Source of the DNA: CAZAGT01 sp964484515
Lineage (GTDB): Bacteria; Desulfobacterota; DSM-4660; Desulfatiglandales; HGW-15
DNA length: 8,340 nt
Assembly: GCA_964484515.1 (NCBI GenBank)
Contig: CAZAGT010000223.1
Coordinates: 1-8,340 of the forward strand
Direction of reading: 5' to 3'
Shown here: piece after piece, positions 1 through 5,903 of the stretch
How positions within the stretch are numbered: the first letter of the stretch is position 1
How the letters are laid out: each line of letters starts with the position of its first letter
Translations under genes and position numbers: made by a program
Notes under the pieces: model-generated
The model's input: only the letters and a program-made list of their open reading frames with translations
The model's database searches: none
What the model was told of the DNA's origin: nothing

Positions 1-447
1 GCGTTGTTATTTTTGTCTTTCCACACCTTTCGACGTGTTGTTTATGCAACAGTAAGGTTGACTCAAATTGAATTCTGATAACGAAATGTCACATCCGCCG
101 GAAGAACCACGGCTTTCGTGTTCCAGGTCTTCATTAAGAGGATGTATTGTCAATCGGTAAACGGCTTACCTTTCGTATGCGCTGGTATATGAATCTCGGG
201 TCTCTCGCGGAACGACGATACGCTTGCCTGTTGATTGTTTTGCCACATGGGAGCTGATGATTTTGCTTTACCCATTAATGAACACATTTGAATGTCAGCC
301 GTGCGAAATCAAACTTTTGGAGGTGATTTTAACAATTAGGCACCAACGTACGCGCCCCCTTTAGGCTTCGCAGTTTAGACACTCGTTAAAGAATGACGGT
401 CCCAATCATCTCGCTCTACGGCTGAGAACATGTGGACCGCTATCCGT
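1..447. other. Gene-free left flank, downstream of yhhQ
   Basis: I see no gene in this stretch on either strand. Reading frames are short and lack start sites with a ribosome-binding sequence. A good Shine-Dalgarno-like GGAGGTGA occurs at 319-326 on the plus strand, but no open frame of useful length follows it. I see no tRNA-like TTCRA loop, no CRISPR-like repetition and no clear hairpin plus T-run that would serve as the terminator for yhhQ, which ends at 448. The sequence is moderately AT-rich, like the neighbouring queF-yhhQ genes. It may be ordinary intergenic DNA or the decayed remains of something; the window edge at 1 prevents a judgement. Confidence 0.5.
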
Positions 448-1146
448 TCATCCAGATATTACGAAAGGATTAAATCGAGTATGGTAATCGTATACATCTA
501 GGCCTTCCTTGCGCTTAATGAAATTGACCGTCAAATAGGTGAGGGGAGTGGCTAGGACCTCGTAGATCGATTTAAATAACCACTGGGTCACTATGGCGCT
601 TGCCAACGCTCCGAGCGGAATAACATCTACAAATGCCAAGGTGATGAACACCAACGAATCGAGCCCTTGTCCAACAAGAGTCGATCCGATGGTACGGGTC
701 CATAGCCAGCGACCGTTGGTGATAATCTTCATCTTTGCGAGCACAAGAGAGTTTGAAAATTCGCCGATCAAGTATGCAGCAAAGGATGCAAGAAGTAGCC
801 TAGGCGTATAACCCAGTATCTGCTCATAAGCTGCTTGTTGTTCCCAAAAGGGAGCAGGTGGAAGTATCTGCCCCCCTAGGATGGCTAATACAACCAGAAG
901 ATTACACAAAAACCCCAACCATATTATCTGCCTCGCGCGGTGAAAACCATATACTTCGGTCAAAACATCGCCAATAATATAGCTTATCGGGAAGATGATT
1001 ATGGCAGCAGGCAAAACCATGCTGAAAACGGCGATCAATTTAACAGCAATGATATTTGCGGTAATGAGACAAGTAATGAAAACGGCTACTAAAATAAGGA
1101 ACAAGAATGAAGGTGGGCTACTTGATTTGTGATGCCGGTCAGACAT
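448..1146 (-). CDS. yhhQ: Queuosine-precursor transporter, YhhQ / VUT family (DUF165)
   Basis: This encodes a 232-residue integral inner-membrane protein of the YhhQ family, known in E. coli to import the queuosine precursors preQ0 and preQ1. About six hydrophobic segments are visible (around residues 13-32, 34-57, 73-92, 115-135, 153-172 and 175-208). Family hallmarks are the stretch FPISYIIGDVLTEVYGF (52-68), the segment with IGEFSNS (127-133), TIGSTLVGQGLDS (152-164), KSIYEVLATPLTY (192-204), and the C-terminal DVYD...FNPF (217-228). The start is taken at 1146 because the upstream in-frame extension is polar, unlike the family, and lies inside queF. The gene begins 2 bases after the queF stop with only a weak ribosome-binding sequence, so translational coupling is likely. 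With queF it suggests salvage of preQ0 from outside. The assignment to the family is firm; the exact transported base is inferred from the neighbour. Confidence 0.9.
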   Translation of the reverse strand: MSDRHHKSSSPPSFLFLILVAVFITCLITANIIAVKLIAVFSMVLPAAIIIFPISYIIGDVLTEVYGFHRARQIIWLGFLCNLLVVLAILGGQILPPAPFWEQQAAYEQILGYTPRLLLASFAAYLIGEFSNSLVLAKMKIITNGRWLWTRTIGSTLVGQGLDSLVFITLAFVDVIPLGALASAIVTQWLFKSIYEVLATPLTYLTVNFIKRKEGLDVYDYHTRFNPFVISG

Positions 1147-1148
1147 AG

Positions 1149-1565
1149 TTAATCGGGTTTGTTGGTTGAGTGATATCCATGTTCGGCATTTACCGTTAAC
1201 GAAATCCCGCCCCGGGGCTTCATGTCGCACGTTACCTTCATCCATCGAGGGCGGCAGCACGCGATTAGGTCATCCAGTACCCGATTAGTTAAGTCTTCAG
1301 CAAAAAGACCCGTGTTGCGAAGGCTGAACAAATAGAGCTTAAGGGATTTCGATTCGATGCAACGTTTTTCCGGAATATAGGTGATCGTCAGCCTGTAGAA
1401 ATCCGGTTGTCCTGTCACTGGACAAAGACTTGTCACCTCGGAAGTGGTGAAACACACGTCGTAGGACCGTTCAGGCCTCGGATTTGGGAACGTATCCAGG
1501 AGATCGGGATTTATTTCGTAGTGATATTCCGTCATGCCGTGCTTGAGATGCTTGAGATCATCCAT
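1149..1565 (-). CDS. queF: NADPH-dependent 7-cyano-7-deazaguanine (preQ0) reductase QueF
   Basis: This encodes a 138-residue, single-domain (B. subtilis-type) QueF, a cytosolic enzyme of the tunnelling-fold family that reduces the nitrile of preQ0 to the aminomethyl group of preQ1 in queuosine synthesis. Seen in the sequence: the catalytic region TSLCPVTGQPDF with nucleophile Cys48 and Asp55, the QueF motif ESKSLKLY at 71-78 (NADPH site), FSLRN at 80-84, and PRGGIS at 117-122. The substrate-binding Glu90 is present, but the preceding residue, normally His in the FHE motif, is Ala89 (codon GCT). This should affect hydride transfer or cofactor binding unless compensated. The ATG at 1565 is chosen because CGGAG sits 5 bases upstream and because it gives the usual family N terminus; ATGs at 1589 and further up lack a ribosome-binding site. 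The gene is first of a two-gene unit with yhhQ. The retained QueF motif argues against an archaeosine-type QueF-like enzyme. Confidence 0.92.
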   Translation of the reverse strand: MDDLKHLKHGMTEYHYEINPDLLDTFPNPRPERSYDVCFTTSEVTSLCPVTGQPDFYRLTITYIPEKRCIESKSLKLYLFSLRNTGLFAEDLTNRVLDDLIACCRPRWMKVTCDMKPRGGISLTVNAEHGYHSTNKPD

Positions 1566-1570
1566 AGTGA

Positions 1571-1575
1571 CTCCG
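1571..1575 (-). promoter_or_regulatory. Ribosome-binding site deciding the queF start
   Basis: On the minus strand CGGAG lies 5 bases before the ATG at 1565. The alternative in-frame ATG at 1589 is preceded by a pyrimidine-rich, C-rich sequence with no Shine-Dalgarno match. This supports the shorter 138-residue QueF. Confidence 0.6.
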
Positions 1576-1595
1576 TTGCTTCCATACATCACAGG

Positions 1596-1613
1596 GGGCC
1601 GATGGGATCGCCC
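1596..1613 (-). other. Small hairpin in the queF leader
   Basis: GGGC (1596-1599) pairs with GCCC (1610-1613) and GAT (1601-1603) with ATC (1607-1609), with C1600 bulged and a 3-base loop. It would form about 30 bases upstream of the queF start codon in the mRNA. Queuosine genes are often controlled by preQ1 riboswitches, but I do not see the A-rich tail and pseudoknot partner of a preQ1-I aptamer here, so I only record the stem. It could be fortuitous. Confidence 0.25.
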
Positions 1614-2056
1614 ATTCAAGCATTATTGCAAAAGCCCTTAATTTGAATTTTTTGAAGGTTACGATCACGAAACATAGCTTCCGGCAAAAGAGGCAAGGAC
1701 TGTGATACATCAAAATTGAATGAAATTGGGAAAGCGGAATTCAGCTTGCAGTTTCGAGAAGATGGACATTCATTCAACTAAGGGCGTTTCAAATTGGATA
1801 TTGTGGTTGACCGTGATTCTATTTGCCGATCAAGCGGCTTTTGATTTGCCACCGTAGAAAAGGAGACGCGCGAGACCTCAATAAGCGATTCACAGCTTTG
1901 ATAGGAAAGGAAAGAGCTAGTTGGCTAAGAGCTAGAGACCAGAATAAGCCGAGACCTCGATTTGAGTGCGATTATATCGGAAGGATACGAGAAATGGAAG
2001 GAGATTCTGCGGACGGGTTGAGAGCGAAAAAGGCTGTGAGTTGAGAAGGTTAAGGT
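1614..2056. other. Gene-poor stretch between the small protein gene and queF
   Basis: This spacer should contain the queF promoter, since it is the only long leader before that gene. An AT-rich portion (about 1630-1665) lies in front of queF, but no convincing -35/-10 pair is visible. At the right side the sequence is purine-rich with short direct repeats: AAGAGCTAG at 1912-1920 and 1927-1935, and CGAGACCTC at 1871-1879 and 1950-1958. A 73-codon plus-strand frame from a TTG at 1823 has no ribosome-binding site and no recognisable family, so I do not call it. No terminator-like hairpin was found behind the small protein gene. Confidence 0.45.
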
Positions 2057-2269
2057 TCAAGTTGTCGGTGCTTGTTTGTCGATCTCAGCCCCACCCATTT
2101 CACATAGATCGGAGACGTTCAGTTCCATCATCTTTATGCTGGCCAGGACGCGCGCCGTTGACATGGCGAGGGCAGGGAATTCGTCAGCCATTTGGGTGAG
2201 GTCTTCGGCATTCTTTTTGATTGCCTGGATCTTAACGTTGATTTTATGAAGATCGATCGAATGAGTCAT
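2057..2269 (-). CDS. Small uncharacterised helical protein (70 aa)
   Basis: I do not recognise a named family. The 70-residue product reads as almost entirely alpha-helical: residues 5-31 are rich in alternating charged and hydrophobic positions (INVKIQAIKKNAEDLTQMAD), followed by EFPALAMSTARVLASIKMMELNVSDL (30-55, given here as a description of the helix, amphipathic and rich in Ala, Leu and Met). The tail is polar. There is no signal peptide, membrane segment or catalytic motif, and only one cysteine (Cys56). The ATG at 2269 is chosen because the upstream extension to a TTG at 2338 runs into repeat-like sequence; the ribosome-binding site is weak. It lies 85 bases behind the CoA ligase on the same strand and could be its operon partner. 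Its protein-like composition and hydrophobic periodicity favour a real gene, but function is unknown. Confidence 0.6.
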   Translation of the reverse strand: MTHSIDLHKINVKIQAIKKNAEDLTQMADEFPALAMSTARVLASIKMMELNVSDLCEMGGAEIDKQAPTT

Positions 2270-2328
2270 TCTAATACACCATTTCTTCTTGGCATTGAGG
2301 AGTGATCGGAAGTCAGCAGACGCGATCC

Positions 2329-2356
2329 CGAAATCCAAAATCTGAGATCAAAAATC
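2329..2356. repeat. Two imperfect 14-base tandem units at the ligase 3' end
   Basis: CGAAATCCAAAATC (2329-2342) is followed by TGAGATCAAAAATC (2343-2356), matching at 11 of 14 positions. The second unit runs over the stop codon of the CoA ligase gene (2355-2357). Short A/T-rich units of this kind occur as degenerate intergenic sequence, and I cannot assign a role. Confidence 0.35.
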
Positions 2357-3692
2357 AAGAAGCTCTCTTTCTCAGGTCTTTGAACCGCCTCGCCTTGACT
2401 TCATAGCGGGGGAGGTTTCCGTACTCGTGGAATTCCAAGAGATAGCCTAAATTCGTCTTGAGCCTGAGCTGGGTTCGGAGTTGGCTTTCGATGTCCTCGT
2501 GTCTGTCCTGGACCGTTTGAAGTAGTTCCACTTTGAGGGTGATGCGGTCGATGTCGCCCTTCTTGTCAACCACGACCTCGTACTCGTCGCCGAGACCTTC
2601 AATTCCACGCACGACTTCTTCGATGGCCGAAGGGGCGAGCAGCACCCCTTTGACTTTGGTCACATCGTCAGTCCTGCCGACAACACCACCCTTGATGAGC
2701 CTGAATGTTCTTCCGCAGGGGCAGGGATCTGGGGCCCACTCAATAATGTCCTTTGAATCGAACCGGATGCAGGGCATGGCCAGCCGGTCAAACGCCGTGA
2801 TAATCATCTTGCCCCGGCGTTCCGGCTCCTCAATAGGCTCGCCTGTATCGATGTCCTGGATTTCGACCAGAAAGAACCCATCATTGACGTGGACGCCGCG
2901 GGGTTGCGCCACGCACTCATAGGACCACGCGCCAATCTCCGTGGCGCCGGCATGGTCGTAGACCTTAGCGCCCCATGCCAATTCCATTCGCCGTTTTGTG
3001 CTGGGGATGGAGGCTCCGGGCTCGCCGGCACAGGTGATCTTGTCGACGGTTGTCGTGGTGGGATCCACACCCATTTCGGACTTGGCCCTGTCCGCCATCC
3101 CGAGGATGTAGGTCGGTGTCCCCATCAGGGCCGTGGGGCGTAGTTCCTGGATCTTCAGGATCCGTGCTCTGGTGTCCAGGGCGCCGCCTGGTACCACCTC
3201 GCAGCCGATCTTCTCGGCAGCATAATGTCCGGCCCAAAAGGCGACGAAGACGTTGTAGCCGAAGGGAATGAAGACGCGGTCCGTGGGACGATATCCCTGG
3301 GCCCACAGAATGTAACACCAGCACTCAGACCACCACTCCCAATCCTGCCAGGTGTCGGGTTGGTAAATGGGCTGCCCCGTGGTCCCGCTCGTTTGGTGGA
3401 ACTGGGTAACACTTTCGAGAGGAACCGAGAGGGTGTCGCCATAAGGGAATGGCGGCTTCGCTTGGATGTCGCGCAGCATGGCCTTTTCCGTTGTGGGTAC
3501 GTGCCTGATGTCCTCTAAGGACTGGATATCGTCGGGAGTAATACCAGCCTTTTTGTAGAGGGCTTGGTGGAATTTCGAGTGGTTGTAAGCGTGCCCGAAG
3601 ATCCTTTTGAATTTCAGGAGCTGGAGCTTTCGCATCTTCTCCAGCGGGAGTGTTTCCAGTACAGGATTCCAATATTTGCTGTCGTCAGGCAT
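2355..3692 (-). CDS. Phenylacetate-CoA ligase-like adenylate-forming enzyme (PaaK family)
   Basis: This 445-residue cytosolic enzyme of the ANL superfamily should activate an organic acid with ATP to an acyl-adenylate and then to its CoA thioester. In order: the N-terminal family signature YWNPVLETLP (7-16), the phosphate-binding loop TSGTTGQP (101-108), GTPTYIL (191-197), the adenine/acid-binding segment YDHAGATEIG (245-254), FDSKD (311-315) at the position of the ribose-binding Asp, CPCGRT (324-329) as in PaaK enzymes, hinge-region GRTDDVTKVKG (339-349), and a C-terminal domain ending in PRYEVKAR (428-435) with candidate catalytic Lys433. Length matches PaaK (about 430-450). The ATG at 3692 fits the family N terminus but has no good ribosome-binding site; in-frame ATG 3746 and TTG 3782 are alternatives. 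The gene follows the TRAP operon, suggesting it activates the imported acid. Whether the substrate is aromatic (phenylacetate, benzoate-like) or another acid cannot be read from the sequence. Confidence 0.88.
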   Translation of the reverse strand: MPDDSKYWNPVLETLPLEKMRKLQLLKFKRIFGHAYNHSKFHQALYKKAGITPDDIQSLEDIRHVPTTEKAMLRDIQAKPPFPYGDTLSVPLESVTQFHQTSGTTGQPIYQPDTWQDWEWWSECWCYILWAQGYRPTDRVFIPFGYNVFVAFWAGHYAAEKIGCEVVPGGALDTRARILKIQELRPTALMGTPTYILGMADRAKSEMGVDPTTTTVDKITCAGEPGASIPSTKRRMELAWGAKVYDHAGATEIGAWSYECVAQPRGVHVNDGFFLVEIQDIDTGEPIEEPERRGKMIITAFDRLAMPCIRFDSKDIIEWAPDPCPCGRTFRLIKGGVVGRTDDVTKVKGVLLAPSAIEEVVRGIEGLGDEYEVVVDKKGDIDRITLKVELLQTVQDRHEDIESQLRTQLRLKTNLGYLLEFHEYGNLPRYEVKARRFKDLRKRAS

Positions 3693-3753
3693 GGGGTTGC
3701 GGATTGTGTGAGTGGTAGTAGAGTACTGCTTCAAGAAACAAATCATTTGCCAT
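3685..3753 (-). other. Possible 22-codon upstream frame overlapping the ligase start
   Basis: An ATG at 3753 opens a frame of 22 codons whose TGA (3685-3687) falls just inside the ligase gene, within ATGCCTGA. A strong GGGAGGAA sequence on the minus strand (3771-3778) lies 17 bases before this ATG, longer than the usual spacing. If translated, it could couple translation to the ligase, whose own start lacks a Shine-Dalgarno sequence. It may equally be part of a longer ligase reading frame beginning at 3746 or 3782, in which case this frame is meaningless. Confidence 0.2.
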
Positions 3754-3806
3754 AAGATGCGGTGAGCCTGTTCCTCCCGCAAAAGGCGCGAGGCACGAGG
3801 TGTGAG

Positions 3807-3837
3807 CCCTTCGGCCTTGAGCTCAGGACCGAAAGGG
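3807..3837. repeat. Imperfect palindrome between dctM and the CoA ligase
   Basis: The two halves around GAGCTC (3819-3824) are near-complementary: CCCTTCGGCCTTGAGCTC against the reverse complement of the right half, with two mismatches and one extra base. It would make a long stem without a following T-run on the minus strand, so it resembles a REP-like or mRNA-processing hairpin more than a Rho-independent terminator. It sits in the 211-base spacer downstream of dctM. Confidence 0.45.
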
Positions 3838-3894
3838 AACGAGGCAAGGAAGAACTAAACTCTCTCCCGGTTTTGCCTCCAACCTCCCACCTAA

Positions 3895-3988
3895 CGCCGG
3901 AGAAATCAAACACCTCACTCCACAGGATTCCGTACACCTTCCACCTGAGTGTTTTCTGGAAACCTCCAAAGGAACTAGCTCTCCGGCG
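3895..3988. repeat. 9-base inverted repeat enclosing about 94 bases downstream of dctM
   Basis: CGCCGGAGA (3895-3903) and TCTCCGGCG (3980-3988) are perfect inverted copies, 76 bases apart, beginning 5 bases past the dctM stop. A second, shorter pair, CACTC (3916-3920) and GAGTG (3947-3951), is nested inside. The match does not extend in either direction. It could fold the 3' end of the dctM transcript or be the remains of a small element; a 9-base match at this distance can also arise by chance. Confidence 0.3.
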
Positions 3989-3993
3989 CACTC

Positions 3994-5307
3994 CTAATAC
4001 ATCAAGTTTGGCAAAAAAAGAATCAGCTGTGGAAATGCCATCAGGATGATCAATCCGACGACCACGGCAATCAGGAAGGGCAGGATCCCTTTGAATATGG
4101 ACTCGAGGGAGATGTCCTCCAGGACGCCGCGAGCTACGCCAAAGACCACGTAGACGTTGATGCCCACAGGGGGCGTGATGACGCCCATTTCCGTGACCAT
4201 CACAATGATGATTCCAAACCAGATGGGATCGTAACCCAATTCGGTCACCACAGGAAAGAAGATCGGGATGGTCAACATGACGAAGGCAAGGGCGTCCATA
4301 AAGCACCCGCCCAGGAAGTAGACCAGGATGATGATTCCCATGATCATAGAGGGCGGCAGGTTGAGCCCTCCAACCCCAGCGGCAATATTAAAAGGAATCC
4401 TGGTGACAGCCAAGAATTTTCCGAAAATGGCGGCGCCGGCGATCAGCAGCATGACCATGCAGGACGTCCGGAGGGACTCGTAGAGGGACTGCACAAGCCC
4501 GGCCCACGTCAGCCGTCGCCGAATCAGGGACGCGATAAGCACACCGAGTACTCCGACGGCAGCGGCCTCCGTTGGCGTAAAGAGGCCGATGAAAAGGCCG
4601 CCGATGACCAGGATAAAGACAGCGACGGTCTCACCCATGCCCCACAAAGACCTCAATTTTTCGCCCCAAGGGAAGGACTCCCCGGGTGGACCCTGCTCGG
4701 GCGCCAGACAACACCTGACATAGATGGAGATGATAAAGAGGATGGTTACGAGGATGGCGGGAATGATTCCGGCCACAAAGAGCTGTCCAATAGACTGCTC
4801 GGTCAGAATGCCGTACACGATCAAGACCACGCTCGGGGGCATGATCATCCCCAAGCCCCCGCCCGAGGCTACGGCACCGGTTGCCAGTTCATCGGCATAG
4901 CGGTAACGCTTCATTTCGGGCAGGCCAACGGTGGCCATGGTTGCGGCGGTGGCCGGGCTGGAGCCGCAAACGGCACCGAAGGCGGTGCACGCCGAGACGG
5001 TGGCCATGGCCAGCCCCCCCCGGGTACCGCCGAGATACTTGTAGGCCGTGTCATAAAGACGGCGGCTGATACCGCTACTGAAGGCAAGTTGACCCATCAG
5101 GATGAAGAGAGGGATGGTCGTCAGTCCATAGGAAGAGAAGACCTCGTAGATGTTTCGCGAAAGGAGATTGAGACCGCCCTTGCCCGACACCATGACGGTG
5201 AAGCCTACGTAGCCGACCATGGCCATGACATAAGCGACAGGCATCCTGGTCATGAATACAGCGACCATGACGACGATGCCGATGATGCCGATAAGGGTCG
5301 GGTTCAT
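3994..5307 (-). CDS. dctM: TRAP transporter large permease subunit DctM
   Basis: This encodes the 437-residue large membrane subunit of a tripartite ATP-independent periplasmic transporter, the channel that couples substrate entry to a cation gradient (Na+ in studied members) in the inner membrane. The sequence shows roughly 12 hydrophobic segments spread over the whole length, starting directly at residue 4. Family signatures are GSSPATAATMATVGLPEM (115-132), the GLGMIMPPS segment (151-159), GLFTPTEAAAVG (241-252), and TEMGVITPPVGINVYV (382-397). Length is typical for DctM (about 425-440). The start overlaps the dctQ stop as ATGA, so translation is coupled and the two form one membrane complex. 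Nothing is truncated. The best-known members carry C4-dicarboxylates, but this family imports many carboxylates, so the substrate is not decided by this subunit. Confidence 0.96.
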   Translation of the reverse strand: MNPTLIGIIGIVVMVAVFMTRMPVAYVMAMVGYVGFTVMVSGKGGLNLLSRNIYEVFSSYGLTTIPLFILMGQLAFSSGISRRLYDTAYKYLGGTRGGLAMATVSACTAFGAVCGSSPATAATMATVGLPEMKRYRYADELATGAVASGGGLGMIMPPSVVLIVYGILTEQSIGQLFVAGIIPAILVTILFIISIYVRCCLAPEQGPPGESFPWGEKLRSLWGMGETVAVFILVIGGLFIGLFTPTEAAAVGVLGVLIASLIRRRLTWAGLVQSLYESLRTSCMVMLLIAGAAIFGKFLAVTRIPFNIAAGVGGLNLPPSMIMGIIILVYFLGGCFMDALAFVMLTIPIFFPVVTELGYDPIWFGIIIVMVTEMGVITPPVGINVYVVFGVARGVLEDISLESIFKGILPFLIAVVVGLIILMAFPQLILFLPNLMY

Positions 5308-5792
5308 GGTTTTCGAAGCTTCTTGATGTCGTCGATGATCTCGCGGAGGATGATCAGTGTGAACACGCCGAAACAGAAGGCCATGAGGTAGATGACCATG
5401 TATTCGGGGAGCTCAAGGTTCATCGAAACCTCCCCTGACTTCTGCATGGTGCGGGCATAGGCGGCCATCCGCCAGGTCACGATTCCAAAGAGGGTCAGAC
5501 TCAAGCACCCGGTGCAGATATCGACAATGCTCTGCGTCCGTTCTGAGAGTGTGCGCACCAGGATCTCAACGCCGATGTGCCCTTTGATCTGGTGGGTATA
5601 GGGTAGGGCCATGGCCACGGCGAGGGTGGCCATGAAGCCCACGATCTCAACGGATCCGAAGATGGGATGACGAAAGAATCGGCCGACGACATCGGCACAG
5701 GTCAGAAGGGTCATGCCGATGAGACAACCGGCGCCGACGACCTTCATGGCACCCATGATTCGATCAGTGACTTGCCACAAGTCGGTTTTCAT
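5304..5792 (-). CDS. dctQ: TRAP transporter small permease subunit DctQ
   Basis: This 162-residue inner-membrane protein is the small subunit that pairs with DctM. Four hydrophobic segments are visible (about 15-36, 47-65, 92-110 and 130-150). The DctQ hallmark stretch ADVVGRFFRHPIFGSVEI (33-50) and GHIGVEIL (71-78) are present, and length is normal. The ATG at 5792 is the first possible start, because an in-frame TGA lies three codons upstream. Its ribosome-binding sequence is poor: AAGG directly abuts the ATG. This agrees with lower expression of the membrane subunits than of DctP. It lies 111 bases behind dctP, separated by a terminator-like hairpin, and overlaps dctM by 4 bases. Confidence 0.94.
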   Translation of the reverse strand: MKTDLWQVTDRIMGAMKVVGAGCLIGMTLLTCADVVGRFFRHPIFGSVEIVGFMATLAVAMALPYTHQIKGHIGVEILVRTLSERTQSIVDICTGCLSLTLFGIVTWRMAAYARTMQKSGEVSMNLELPEYMVIYLMAFCFGVFTLIILREIIDDIKKLRKP

Positions 5793-5855
5793 CCTTGGTC
5801 ATTTGTCGTGCAATCGAGTTGCCCGCCTGCAGGATATGTAACTGGGTCGTCGTGC

Positions 5856-5895
5856 AAAAAAGGTCAGCCCAAAGAGCATTTGGGTCTGACCTTTT
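5856..5895 (-). terminator. Rho-independent terminator/attenuator between dctP and dctQ
   Basis: On the minus strand AAAAGGTCAGACCCAAA (5895-5879) and TTTGGGCTGACCTTTT (5873-5858) form a 16-base-pair stem with one bulged base and a 5-base loop, followed by a run of six T (5861-5856). It begins 8 bases after the dctP stop. This is a textbook intrinsic terminator shape. Because dctQM follow in the same direction with no other strong promoter evident, partial termination would give more DctP than DctQM; the stem would also protect the dctP message 3' end. That use is inferred. Confidence 0.85.
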
Positions 5896-5903
5896 GGCGT
5901 ATG

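Noticed and set aside
319..326. GGAGGTGA as a plus-strand ribosome-binding site
   Set aside because: No ATG, GTG or TTG at the right distance opens more than a few codons, so there is no gene for it to serve.
1149..1565. Archaeosine-type QueF-like amidinotransferase
   Set aside because: The NADPH-site motif ESKSLKLY, lost in that group, is intact, and the bacterial setting with YhhQ fits preQ0 reduction.
1566..1700. preQ1 riboswitch upstream of queF
   Set aside because: A leader hairpin exists, but I cannot find the C-rich loop with A-rich tail pseudoknot of preQ1-I nor the layout of the other classes. A covariance-model search would decide it.
1823..2044. 73-codon plus-strand frame
   Set aside because: It starts with TTG, has no ribosome-binding site, gives an Arg/Lys-rich product of no recognisable family, and lies in purine-rich repeat-containing spacer.
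2533..3518. Several open frames of 73-129 codons on both strands within the CoA ligase gene
   Set aside because: They are other-frame readings of a gene with clear family motifs and have low-complexity Ser/Arg/Pro-rich products typical of shadows.
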